Notes under the pieces: generated by a model
Databases searched by the model: none
Told to the model about the DNA's origin: nothing
The model's input: only the letters and a program-made list of their open reading frames with translations
Part shown: in pieces, positions 52,751-64,000 of the stretch
How the letters are laid out: each line of letters begins with the position of its first letter
How positions within the stretch are numbered: the first letter of the stretch is position 1
Assembly (NCBI RefSeq): GCF_047675955.1
Contig: NC_132915.1
Location: 12,767,766 to 12,831,765, forward strand
Direction of reading: 5' to 3'
Length of the DNA: 64,000 bases
Source of the DNA: Chlorocebus sabaeus
Taxonomy: Eukaryota > Chordata > Mammalia > Primates > Cercopithecidae
Position numbers and translations under genes: made by a program

Positions 52751-52795
52751 GTCACACACACACACACACACACACACACCCCGCACACACACCCT
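52751..52795 (+). repeat. (CA)n microsatellite, interrupted
   Basis: About 14 CA units, broken by a CCCCG step near 52780-52784, then a few more. Confidence 0.9.
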
Positions 52796-54299
52796 CTAAA
52801 ACCCCACCATGGAGTAGGTTTGGGGTAACAGTGTCACCTTGAAGGTTCTTTGCTCTGTTCAACATTTCTACTACCTTTTTCTTCCCCTTCAGATAGACCT
52901 TTTGTCCCCATATCCTTCTCTATTTGCCACTCGTGTTTCACCTTCCAGAATAAAGATAACTATACCTAGAACATTCTTTCTTGTGAATGTGGAAATGACT
53001 GCAGGCCACCATGTGCCTTCTTCTCTCATCTGATGCTTACATAGTCATATCAGCACCATTCCACTGTTCATTTTTCTTTTCTCCTTTTGTTAAAGGAAAA
53101 AAACTTCAATGATCTTCAAGAGTTGACAAACGTGTAAGGCAAGAAAAATATTAGTATAAAGGAGAAGAAAAGCTGGAGGTTTAAAAACTAAAATGGAGAT
53201 GTTTTCTGTTCTATCTAAATACCTGGATTATAACAGCATTGCTTCCCAGTATTTTTCATTTCAAAGCCAGAGATTGGACTTTGAGTAAAACAGACTTAAC
53301 ATGAGCTATCTTCATACTCTAACCACCATTTATAAGATTGTTATGATAGGGGTAATGCGAGTTTCAAAAAACAGACTTTATAGTCAATAAGCATATGTAA
53401 TATGACAGAAATATCTCCCATACACCTTCACAGAATATTCTGTTGTTTGAAGTGATATCACTAAGTTTTTATTTTCTACATCAGAGGAGAAACAGAGCTT
53501 GAATAAAAACATTCACAGAAATTTGAGATTCCCTTTTTAACTATTAGCTTCCATTTTCTCAACTACATTTTTAAAAACACAGTTGTTATAAGAAGATAAA
53601 ATATTATGTTGGTGGATGATGGTAGAGAAATCCATCCAAAGGGGAGGGAGGAAGAGGAGATAAAGCAAAGAACGGGAAGAAACCATAAATTAAAAGGCAT
53701 GCTTGAAGAATAAATGGTTGCCTTGCTGTGAACTTGCCTTATTAAAATTCAAAGGTATTTATAAAGATTAAAAATTAAGGTTGGCTGGAGTTATACAGCT
53801 AGGCAAGTTCTCTGCAAATTCCATTAATAATTAAACCTTTTACAGCATTGTATGTGATTCCTAGAGGAACGCATTAAAGACACGGTGTGTCCTCTGCCCA
53901 AGGTTAGGCAAGAAGCCAATTTACTAATGAGAATTAAAATTCATGAATTCTTAGTTCGGAACACCATGTGCCTAGCATACAGGGTAGGAAAAAATAATCT
54001 ATAATAACTTCGGATTTAAAAGGAGAGGCCAAAGAAGAAGGTGTTCGGAAGCAGGGACATTTCCATATTGAAGCTGTTTTGTAGCATCCATGAGCTTTTT
54101 TCTCACTTCTTTGGCATTGTAGATACTGTCCATTTAGTTTCACTAGTTTTGAACAGCCCAAAACAGGCCATCAGTAATGCTGGATGCACCTGCTTAGTAA
54201 AATACTCAAGGGAGGGATTTCTACAGGTTCACTGATGAAGCATTTCCCTGTTCCAGTAAAAGAGTTTCCTAGGCCAGGTGAATGTCTTTTCTATAATCT

Positions 54300-54434
54300 G
54301 AGAGAGAGAGAGAGAAGGAAGGAAGGAAGGAAGGAAGGAAGGAAGGAAGGAAGGAAGGAAGGAAGGAAGGAAGGAAGGAAGGAAGGAAGGAAGGAAGGGA
54401 GGGAGGGAGGGAGGGAGGGAGGGAGGGAGGGAAA
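54300..54434 (+). repeat. GA / (AAGG)21 / (GGGA)9 microsatellite
   Basis: (GA)n at 54300-54314, clean AAGG for 84 bp at 54315-54398, then GGGA units to about 54434. No Alu is attached. The 142-residue GRKEGRKE frame and the SFLPSFLPS frames on the other strand are translations of the repeat. Confidence 0.97.
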
Positions 54435-55189
54435 ACGAAAAGAAGAAAGAAAGGAGAAAAGAAAAGAAGAGAGACAAGAAAGAACAAATGGACATGAGAA
54501 GAAAGAAGGAAAGATATCCCTGCCTTCTAAGAACACACTACCTCTCCTACCTGGCCTCCTTTCCTATCGAAAAGAACATGATGCATTGAGATTAAGACTT
54601 TGTCCAATTTAAGAAAGAGCTAATAAGTATTTTAGTTCTGAGCTGACCATAACATGGAGATTGGGAAAGATGGAACATGATGAGATTGTGAGAAATGGCT
54701 AGCTATAGAGTATCTCCAAATGGCCAGCTCTAAACTAATTCTCTACTCCTTTCCTATGGCTTGCATCCTCAAGATCACCTCATGGTCATAACATCAACCC
54801 GGCAGCAAAAGCTGCCTTCCAGAAAAGCTTTACCCAGATACTTGTGTTGACATTTCCTTGACCACAACTGTATCACACCTATAGCTGCAAGAGAGCCAAC
54901 AGTGCCGTCCAGCATCAACAGACCTTTCTGCAGTGATGGAAATGTTCCATCTGCACTGTGTTATTTTATAGCCACTTGAAACAAGAAAATAAAATGTTAA
55001 GCTTATTGAATTTTAAATAATTTAAATTAAAATAGTTACATGTACAGATTTTCAAATGAGCAGTACAATAAAAATCAAAAACTCCTTTCATTTTCAAACT
55101 ACATGGTAACTGTAATGAGACAGGCTGGGGTGGAGAAAGGAATGAACAATCATTGAGATAATTTGTAAGCATGTGAAACTGTGTGAATG

Positions 55190-55345
55190 ACTTGACAATT
55201 ATTGTTGCATTTAGACCTCATGGAAGCTACAGCAGGCTTCACTGTGCCCATTTTACAGATGATATAACTAAGGCTCAGTTTAAGTAACTTGGCTAAAATC
55301 ATGGAGTTCATAGTAGTGGAAATGAGTTTTGAACCAGGGCTCTCT
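55190..55345 (-). mobile_element. MIR fragment, reverse orientation
   Basis: GTGCCCATTTTACAGATGAT, then AACTAAGGCTCAGTTTAAGT, then AATGAGTTTTGAACCAGGGC. Confidence 0.75.
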
Positions 55346-55891
55346 GCCAGCAGAGCTTAGGGTGTCCCTGTTATCACATAGAAAGCCTCAGAGATGTAGG
55401 AAAGAAGGGCCAGAATTCCTACACAAGACACCCAAAGATGGAGGGGAGAGAGTTAGCCTGAGTGACTTACCCCTCTTTGTAGTACTAGTCCTGTGGATTC
55501 ATTTGCCTGCTCCCCTTTCCTTCATGGTAACTTAAAGATTTATTTACACGTTTATGTATGTATTTATTTAATTGCAAACTAGTGTATACTCATTATTTAC
55601 AAAAACTAAGATTTCTCCCAAAAGTACCAAAAGCAGAGAACAAAAAAAAAGCATCCCTAATCCTGCACCTGATTCTAAAGCTTTTCACCTCCCCTCTCCT
55701 TCTCCTGAAGTATTGTGAAAAAAATACAGATGCACACTCACTCACCCTAATTCTCACATTCCTACAGCATGCATGGGGACTCTTGGAGGCTTTCAAAGAA
55801 GAACACACAAGAAAAGTCTTCTGCCTTCCCATAGTAGGAAAAAGACAGAGATCCCTAAAGTGAAAAACACCAATAGTATTGATGGAAGTCT

Positions 55892-56209
55892 TTTTTTTTT
55901 TTTAATTTTTATTTATTTATTTATTTTCAGACAGAATCTCATTCTGTTGCCCAGGCTGGAATGCAGTGGCATGATCTCAGGTCCCTGCAGCCTCTGACTC
56001 CTAGGTTCAAACAATTCTCCTGCCTCAACCTCCTGAGTAGCTGGAATTACAGGCACACACCACCATGCCTGGTTAATTTTTTCGTATTTTTAGTAGAGAC
56101 AGGATTTTACCATGTTGGCCAGGCTGGTCTTGAACTGGCCTCAAGTGATCCACCCACCTCAGCCTCCCAAAGTGCTGGGATTACAGGTGTCAGCCACCGT
56201 GCCCAGCCT
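55892..56209 (-). mobile_element. Alu element, full length
   Basis: T-rich tail with TTTA units, ACAGAATCTCATTCTGTTGC through to CCGTGCCCAGCCT. Target duplication GATGGAAGTCT (55881-55891) and GATGACAGTCT (56210-56220), one mismatch. Confidence 0.95.
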
Positions 56210-56589
56210 GATGACAGTCTTCAGATTCAACTACTACTGAAGCAATATTACTAAAATGACATGCATTTACACTTCAATGTAAGGTGACTCTAGTGAGTTT
56301 TGGGGCATTCTATACAGTGGGAATTATGGTCTAGACATACATGGAGAAGAAGCCAGGGGAGGGAAGGGGCAATCTAGCCCTGGACTGGACTGAGATTGGC
56401 TCAGTCTCAGCACCACCATCACTGCATTTTAGGAGGTGCAGTCTTTTGGAAAAAGAGGGTTATGAGGAGACAGATGAAAAATCAATATGCTCTTCACAAT
56501 AACTTGAGGTTTCTTGTATAAGTATTATACGTAATGCATTTGCTCTTATTTTATTGGACTTAAAGCACTGTTTACATTTTAAAAATTAT

Positions 56590-56715
56590 GGCCAGGCGCA
56601 GTGGCTAACACCTGTAATCCCAGCACTTTGGGAGGCCAAGGTAGGCAGATCATGAGGTCAGGAGATCAAGACCATCCTGGCTAACACAGTGAAACCCCAT
56701 CTCTACTAAAAATAC

Positions 56716-56748
<33 letters not shown>

Positions 56749-56975
56749 TTTGGTGGCAGGCACCTATAATCCCAGATAATCAGGAGGCTGAGGCAAGAGA
56801 ATCACTTGAACCCGGGAGGTGGAGGTTGCAGTGAGCCAAGATCATGCCACTGCACTCCACTCTGGGTGACAGGGCGAAACTCCATTTCAAAAAATAAAAT
56901 AAAATAAAATAAAATAAAATAAAATAAAATAAAATAAAATAAAATAAAATAAAATAAAATAAAATAAAATAAAAT
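56590..56975 (+). mobile_element. Alu element with long middle A run and AAAAT tail
   Basis: Starts GGCCAGGCGCAGTGGCTAAC. The middle A-rich linker has grown to nearly 30 A (about 56716-56742), and the tail is a 17-unit AAAAT array. Target duplication AAAAATTAT at 56581-56589 and 56976-56984. Confidence 0.95.
56891..56975 (-). repeat. Pentanucleotide array, (TTTTA)17 in the NTRK2 direction
   Basis: Seventeen AAAAT units on the plus strand without interruption, on the tail of the Alu at 56590-56975. In the NTRK2 transcript the array reads UUUUA. Confidence 0.97.
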
Positions 56976-57814
56976 AAAAATTATAATAGAGCTATAGTAA
57001 TTTATATTTATCGCCTCATTTTGAGGGTTCTTATCTGTGAGTTATCTGCTGGGGAAAAAACATTAATCGAAGATGTAACCTGTAATTACCCATTTTCTTT
57101 TAGAAAATGCCATTCTATTTACAATATTCTACTTCGTAGTTTTATTTCTAGGTCGAAGCGGGAGCTGACTGTATGCCGTTGATTAGCACAACTGGCTCCT
57201 TACCTCCTGCCACTCTTTCGTCTTTTGATCAATATGTGGCTTCTTGATACTTGCAAAGAAAAAAAAAGTTTCTGTACTCAAATTGATAGATGAGTTTAGC
57301 TGTTGAAAACTTTTTAATTTGAAGACTTGGGGGAGAGGAATTTTAAATGAACCGATACAATGAGGCCTTTGTGTTTTAATCTTATCCAGACTGTCCCTGT
57401 TATCTGAGAAGCGCTCAGAAGGCTTCCTCTCCTACTGGAGAAGGTGGTTTTCGTGATCCAATCACTGAAAAAAGTAAGCAATGTACAGTTAGACTCACTA
57501 GTGCACATATTTTTACAAGGCATGCCTCTGAAATGCAGCCTGTTTTTGTCCCTTTAGAAATGGTGTGGCTGTCACGACCTCTGAGAGATAAGGATGCTGT
57601 ACCAAGAACAGGGAACCACAGAAGCCAGCCCCTTCTATGTGCCCACAGTGTTCTCGGGACTTTTCATGGGGTTCCTGGACTTAAGAATGAAAACTTGAAG
57701 AATATCCTTTCTTCACTAGCCTCAACCCTGTGAATGCACATGGAATCCTTCGCACACCCTGAACCTCAGGAAGCTTAGGAGCTAGGTTAAGGGTAGAAAC
57801 AGAGTCAATGAGCA

Positions 57815-57910
57815 GAAACAAGTAGCCTGGTGTCTGGTCTCACCTCTGCTCTTTATTACCTGTGAGACCCTGGACAAGTCACTCCATGAATAGTTATCTT
57901 TTAAGTGAAG
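57815..57910 (+). mobile_element. MIR core fragment
   Basis: GCCTGGTGTCTGGTCTCACC, then TGTGAGACCCTGGACAAGTC and ACTCC. Confidence 0.6.
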
Positions 57911-59180
57911 AGATACAATTACAGGACCTCTAACACCCGAACCAACACTCATTTTCCGAATGTGATCATGGCTATAGGGAAGTGCACACTTCCTTTCCTG
58001 ACACTAATGAAATTGGTCTGATTTCCAGCAAGAGAATCAATGCATTTGGTGTCATGTCTCATGGGAAGGATAGACCTATGCCCTGTTCCTTTTGCTTGAG
58101 ATGCCCCAAAAGTAAGTTGTTCCTGTAACATGACCTGCTTCCTTTACACCACGCTAACAGATATTGTTCAGTTGCATCTTTTTCGGTTTTCTAAAGGACC
58201 CTAAGACTTAGGTAAGGCAGGAATTTTCTTTGCACAGACCAAGGGACAAAGAATTTGAGAAGCTGGGTGTCCACCCCATAGGGAACTGGAATCCTGTAGT
58301 ATCCTGGTCTTTGGGTTCTGTGGGGAGTCCACTCTGCTCCACTGCTCTGTTCACATCCAGACACGCTTTCATTCTGCACTCTTGTCTCTGTCCTGACTCT
58401 AAATCTCTTTTCCCTTTTTCTTCCTGTCTCTCTCCTTCCCTCTATCACCCCAATATGAACAACAGGAACAGGAAACACAATTTTCATCTAAACAATGTAG
58501 AATCGTAGGACGTGCTATTTTCTAAGCTCAGCTGGTTCCAATTCCTGACCTATATTTAAATATGTTACTCAAACTGTGGGTTTTGGCCTTTACTGATATA
58601 GTTGCAGAGGAATGGGAACACCAGACCGGGAAGTAGGTCATGGCTGGTGGGAGGGCAGGTGCCCTCCTGACTTTCCAGAGAAAGAGAAAAAAAGTAAAGG
58701 ATACGAATTAGTGGTGTAACAGAACTGTTAAAAATTCTACTGAGATTGGAGGTACAAATATAAAACCCATTGCTACCATGCCTGGGGTCCTCTGGGCACC
58801 CTTTCAGATATTTTAAACACACTCTATGTTTTGTCCTGAAACACACATTCAACTTTTGATTGGGTGTGGTTTCTAATTAGAAAAGATAATTTTGTTTTTA
58901 ATTTCAAAGTCATTCAAATTTTCTGAAGCGAATTAATACTCCAGTTTGTCTTTAAATAAACACATATTTCATGTTTCCCAATATGACTAAGGAGATATTC
59001 ATGCTGACATCCTTCTAAAAGGAGCTGTATGTTAGGCTGGAGAATTATCAGTCCCCTCAGCTTCCATGTTTCAGTGCTCAGATCACTCAAGGAAAAGCAC
59101 ATTTGTGTTATACTAGACTTTGTTGTCACTGAAGACAAACCTGTTAGTAAAGCAAGTCTTTACTCAGAAATAAACTAAAA

Positions 59181-59440
59181 ATGCCTGTAATCCCAGCACT
59201 TTGGGAGGATGAAGTGGGTGAATCACCTGAGGTCAGGAGTTGGAGACCAGCCTGACAAACACGCTGAAACCCCTCTCTACTAAAAATACAAAACTAGCCA
59301 GGCTTGGTGGTGCATGCCTGTAATCCCAGCTACTTGGTTGGCTGAGGCAGGAGAATCGCTTGAACCCAGGAGGCAGGGATCACAGTGAGCCAAGATTGCA
59401 CCATTGCACTCCAGCCTGGGCAACAGAGAGAGACTGTCTA
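59181..59440 (+). mobile_element. 5'-truncated Alu
   Basis: Begins inside the left arm at ATGCCTGTAATCCCAGCACT and runs to AGAGAGAGACTGTCTAAGG, followed by a GGAA array. Confidence 0.9.
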
Positions 59441-59448
59441 AGGAAAAG

Positions 59449-59583
59449 AAGGAAGGAAGGAAGGAAGGAAGGAAGGAAGGAAGGAAGGAAGGAAGGAAGG
59501 AAGGAAGGAAGGAAGGAAGGAAGGAAGGAAAGAAGGAAGGAAGGAAGGAAAGAAGGAAGGAAGGAAGGAAGGGAGGGAGGGAA
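59449..59583 (+). repeat. (GGAA)n microsatellite, about 20 clean units
   Basis: Uninterrupted from 59449 to 59530 (82 bp), then GGAA with two AGAA breaks, then a short GGGA block to 59583. Grown from the Alu tail. Confidence 0.97.
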
Positions 59584-60589
59584 CTGAAAACACTAGATAA
59601 CCGTCTTTATTCAACAGTGTTTTAAGCCACTGCGTAATTCTTCAAGTCTGAGTATGTACATAGTAAGAACAAGGTCTGCTTGTTCAAACAGAAAGATCTA
59701 CTTCACCTAAGTGCATTGTAGCCAGCCGCAGACAGACAGGACATCACAGTATCACTTGGAAAACCACTAATAGCTAGTAAACTGGAGTTGACTTCTGAAA
59801 AAGTGATGGCACCATGGAAAGACTGTCCTGACAGAGAAGCAGAGACTCTGCAAGCCCAGAAGTCAGATGTTGCTAGGCTGCTCCTGTGTGGTTATAATGA
59901 ATCTCTTTAGCTACAATCATTTCCCAAAAAGACAGAGGTGAATCTGTCTTATAAAGATGATTTTCAAAGTCAACTACAGATATTATAGAAAAAAAAAAAC
60001 AGTGGCAGATAAGACCTTTCATCTTTTGCTTATCCCACGGGCTTTTCTGCCTCCAGATTTCCTTGCACATCAAGGGGGTTCTGTGCAAATCAGTGGGTCT
60101 GGCCCTCTGCCCACTCTGGGCTAAGCTGTGGTTGTCATGGCTACGGAGACAAGAATGACCCTTGGTTTTACAGAGCCCTGGGTCCCTTCCTCATAGGTCT
60201 TTTCAGTGGGCATTTCTTTCGTCTTCCTCAGAACCCCATGTGGCGGGTGCAACAAGGAGTTCACCAATGCTCCAGCCAAAGTGAGTAACGAGGGACACAT
60301 GCACGACCAAGCAGAGCAGCCTGAAGCAGTGGTTTGTGAGAGCGTGAAGGAAGGGCTCGTTTCCACACTCTGCACTTCTGGGTCCTAAGGCACTAATCAC
60401 ACCTGGCTCAGGCATCATTCTCAGCCTTATGCTACTTTTGTCCAGGGACAGAACAAGAGGTGCCAGCACTCAAGGGAATCCTGCGCCACAACACAGGGGA
60501 CCATGATGACTGCTGAAATAGGCGGCACGGGTCCAAACTATGGCATAAAAGTGTCATAGCAACACTGCAGGGGGGACCCCTGGGGGAAG

Positions 60590-61080
60590 TAGGGCATGGT
60601 GATTAAGAACAGGGGCTCAAGGCCAGGTGCAGTGACTCATGCCTATAATCCCAACACTTTGGGAGGCCGAGGCAGGCAGATCACAAGGTCAGGAGATCGA
60701 GACCATCCTGGCCAACATGTTGAAACTCCGTCTCTACTAAAAATACAAAAATTAGCTGGGTATGGTGGTGTGTGCCTGTAATCCCAGCTACTCGGGAGGC
60801 TGAGACAGGAGAATCACTTGAACCAGGGAGTTGGACGTTGCAGTGAGCCACTGCACTCTACCCCAGCAACAGAGCGAGACTCCGTCTCAGGAAAAAAAAA
60901 AAAAAAAAAAAAGGGGCCCAGAAGGGTCCTCCAAAGATCCAGCTTAGCCCCTCCATTTGCCAGCTGTCTAGCCATGGGGAGCCACAACAATCCCCAGGCT
61001 TTGGTTGTCTCATATGTCGAATGGGGTCATGACAAGAATAACAAGAACACCTCTCTCAGAGTGGGGCTGTGATTCCAGGA
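60590..61080 (+). mobile_element. MIR element split by an Alu
   Basis: The left half GGCATGGTGATTAAGAACAG ends where an Alu starts. The right half, from 60912, continues with TTTGCCAGCTGTCTAGCCAT, TTGGTTGTCTCATATGTCGA and ATGGGGTCATGACAAGAATA. Confidence 0.7.
60621..60911 (+). mobile_element. Alu element inserted in a MIR
   Basis: GGCCAGGTGCAGTGACTCAT start, tail of about 20 A. Target duplication AGGGGCTCA (60611-60619) and AGGGGCCCA (60912-60920), one mismatch. A short stretch before the 3' box is missing (GAGCCACTGCACTC directly follows GCAGT). Confidence 0.9.
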
Positions 61081-64000
61081 GAGGTCAGACAAACAATTCT
61101 AGGAAGGGAAGGTGGTCTGCCTCCCCAGAGTATGCCTACTCCTCTGACTCCTAACTCTCAGCTACTGCCACAGCTTCCCCATTTACTGTCATTGGTCCTA
61201 GTCTCCATCCTCATCCTCACCATTCCTCTTATCAGGAGCCACTCCTAGGGAGAGGCAGAAGAACAAGCATTTTGTGGATATGTCCTGACAGGGCTTTAGA
61301 ATATCTCACTATTAAAGTTTAATCCCTCCTAAGGCATATGGTAGGAGGTCATTTATGTATAAGTACAGTCGTAAAACATAGGGCAAAAAACATTTTGTTA
61401 AAATTTTGATTTATTTTTAAAAAGCAGGTCCTTCCAATGTACTTACACTCTGCCAGTTCCATTTCAGAGGTGTCTAAAGTAGTGAGATAGCCCAGAATCC
61501 TCCAGGACACTAAATCACTTTAGAGACACACCACTGAGGCCTAACATCATGAAATGACTTCTTTCTTTCCAATCTATGGGTTTCACAAGTGATTAGAACT
61601 GGGTTACAGCCTTAGCGAGGAAAAAATGTGCTTCCAATTCCCCTCACTGTATGTGCCGGCCATCCCCTTGCTCCTGAGCCCCAGCTCTGGGCTGGGCGGT
61701 GTTTCAGGCATCAAGGATACAGCAGCAGGCAAAGAAGACCAACGTCTCTATCCTCATGGAGCTGCCATTCTTGCACAGTGCCTGGCACACAAGGCGTACG
61801 CCACAAATCGCTGCTCAATGAATGCACGCATGCTTGTTCATTCTAAAGATGAAATCATCCTGCTATATTTACAGTAGCCATATAATTTCTCTGAAACATG
61901 GAGCCACGTGCATTAACCAAAGTTGCCTTGTTCAGGAAAACACACAAACAGACACACCTAGGTTCATTTCCCAGATAACTCATCTAAAACAGAACAACAA
62001 CAAAAACGTATGAGAGAGTGGGAGAAAAGAGAGGGTGAGAGGCTTACTCAAAAGTGGGGTGGCCAAAGATCCTAGAAACATGTTATTTATTTATCAATTA
62101 ACATAGGCCTCTGCAAGTGGACAACATGAATGAATGTCCCATCGCACCCTTTAAAAATGTTATCAAATGAGTTAAAAGTCTCGGAGCACCATTTATTTGC
62201 CCTGCGTTGCTAGGTAGTAACTCCCTAAACCCCCTCCATGCAGCAAGCAAGCCCCTTCTACTACCAAATTCCACTGCACAAGTGAAGTGGGAGAAGGCAG
62301 GAAATCCTGCGAAGGCAAGCCTCACAGCTTTGCACTCCCTCAACACTCTATCGATTTGCTCACACTCCCCGAAGAGCTGAGACATTTTATCATCGTGGCC
62401 ATAATTGAATGCCATCAGGGGTTCAACAGGACTTTCCTCTTTAACATTTAAAAAGATAGTAAGAACTGGTTTAAAAGCCATAAAACCTTTACCAAGAAGC
62501 CAAAGGAGCCCCACAGCCAGGCCCTGCTTTTCTGGTCTCCCTTCTTAATTGTGGTTATGGGTGCCTTGGTTATGGGCTCCAGAGAAATGGGGAGAGAATT
62601 CCCTGTCTCTCCTCTAGGATTTGATTATCTGGCTGCCAGGATGAAGTACAGGAGAAGAGAAGAGCTGCTTAGGGAGAATCATTTAAGAGAAAAGCAGTTT
62701 ACAAAGACTTTTATGAAAGGCTGCTGCTGTGAACCAGCTAATGGATCAAAAGTGCCAGGGACTTCTAAACCTACTGATTTCTAAAATCACATCTAAGCAG
62801 CATCTCCAGACTCAGAAAGTAGAAATCTCTGTACTCACATAATTGCTTAAAAGTTAGGCCTGGAAAGTTGCAAAGTATGTCTTTACTTTAAAAGACATTT
62901 CTTAAAAGACACTTTAGAAAAGAGTACGAAGTCCACGAGCCTCCCGTGCTTTTGTTTCTCTCATTGTCAATATCCTGCTGTCTCCCCACCCTTCACTTCC
63001 TTCTCTTTGTTCTGAATATGGTAAGCTGTGTAGGTTACTGTCTCAGGTTGCCCTGTTATCTAAGGGTTATATTTTTTTCCATTATTGCTTAGATAAGCTT
63101 GAATCATAAACCCGTATGTTTTCTTGTGAGTTTGTTCCAGCTGAGCCAAGTGGCATCTGTCTTATCTTCTCTGATGCCTGTCCAATTTCCCCCTGTCTAA
63201 ATTAAGCTTTGTCTGTAGCTAATTAGAGGAAAAGGCTTATGAATTGTGTCCCTGGTCCTGTATGGTGTTTTGAAGTCATCCTACACAATATTAGAAATGA
63301 TTGATAGTTATCTGTTGTTTAGAGATACATACGGCAATTTATTAATCTGATGTCTGTCATCACTCAGATATATTTGCAAGTTAGTCTTCACAGTAAGATT
63401 TTTGTAGGCAAAACTATTGCTTGGATAATAATTTTACATGACTACAATATTTCCAGGCTGTAAAACTCAAAGAAGCTCCTTGCTCTTAGCCAACCTTGAG
63501 CAGCATGAAGTTTAGATAGAATATTTAGGTGGAGGTTGTGGGGTATGGTGGGGGAATCTTCCTGTTATTTGCTGAGTAGTATCTGATGGGTCCATGCCAC
63601 AAAATGAGACAAAACAAAAAGTTGGGATGGTTGAACTGCAAGAAGCCAAAGGTGTGGCTCAACTTTGCCTTAGCTCAGCAGCCAATGTCCCAATAACACA
63701 CAAAGCTAAATAAAATAATCCGTTAGAGGAGATAATTGCTGCTAGTCTGCCTATACAAACTGTGTCCCGTTAAACTACACGTGCGAGCTGCAAAAGAGAA
63801 CCGGCTCACAACTGGAATACATCCAAGACTATGGGGCTGCAGCTTCTTAATGTGGGTGTGCAATGAGGACTATTCAACTCCCGCCTCGCAACACCAAAAC
63901 ACCTCCAAGTGTGGGGTCTCACCAGTGCATGCAATTGCCAGGCACCTGTTAGACTTTTCATTTAGCTGAATAACACTGAGAGGCCCAGACTTGGGAACAT

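Noticed and set aside
54184..54612. 142-codon frame with repeated RKEG and reverse-strand SFLP frames
   Set aside because: These are translations of the GGAA/GGGA microsatellite and not proteins. The same holds for the frames at 31393-31679 and 59360-59625.

Overview
This is primate, almost certainly human, nuclear DNA. It holds full-length and nested Alu elements (one AluY-like with a perfect target duplication), old L1, L2 and MIR pieces, MaLR-type LTRs and a hAT-type DNA transposon. The only coding sequence I can support is three short exons, with canonical splice sites, on the minus strand. Their joined translation reads through the N-lobe, hinge, catalytic loop and activation loop of the neurotrophin receptor tyrosine kinase TrkB (NTRK2). 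NTRK2 is told from NTRK1 and NTRK3 by paralogue-specific residues (CPEQDKI before the VAVK lysine, TLKDASDNARK, and the [15 protein letters not shown] insert). NTRK2 lies on the plus strand of human 9q21.33, so the window is shown in reverse orientation to the chromosome.

Layout, reading the gene from right to left. 23586-64000 is part of the long intron before the kinase exons. 23455-23585 is the ATP-loop exon (131 nt, ends on the catalytic lysine codon). 9299-23454 is an intron. 9126-9298 is the alpha-C/hinge exon (173 nt). 2403-9125 is an intron. 2168-2402 is the catalytic-loop and activation-loop exon (235 nt). 1-2167 is the start of the next intron. The exons for the rest of the C-lobe, the transmembrane and juxtamembrane parts and the truncated isoforms lie outside the window or were not recognised. 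In the older 24-exon numbering these are probably exons 20, 21 and 22; that numbering is from memory.

The introns hold about 15 Alus, an L1 fossil of about 6.6 kb (42.5-49.2 kb) broken up by an LTR, a hAT element and a second LTR, three MLT1-like LTRs, scattered MIR and L2 pieces, and several long microsatellites. The most notable microsatellites are two GGAA tracts of about 20 units, a (TG)26 tract and an AAAAT tract of 17 units. The AAAAT tract reads TTTTA in the NTRK2 transcript.

I found no operon, CRISPR array, phage, defence locus or other previously undescribed system. The best leads are the TTTTA tract in a brain-expressed gene, the GGAA microsatellites, the inverted Alu pairs, an in-frame double-exon skip that would remove the catalytic core, a 50-bp near-identical local duplication, and an LTR lying 57 bp from a kinase-exon splice donor. 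All repeat family names come from reading the sequence against remembered consensus patterns, so subfamily names and edges are approximate.
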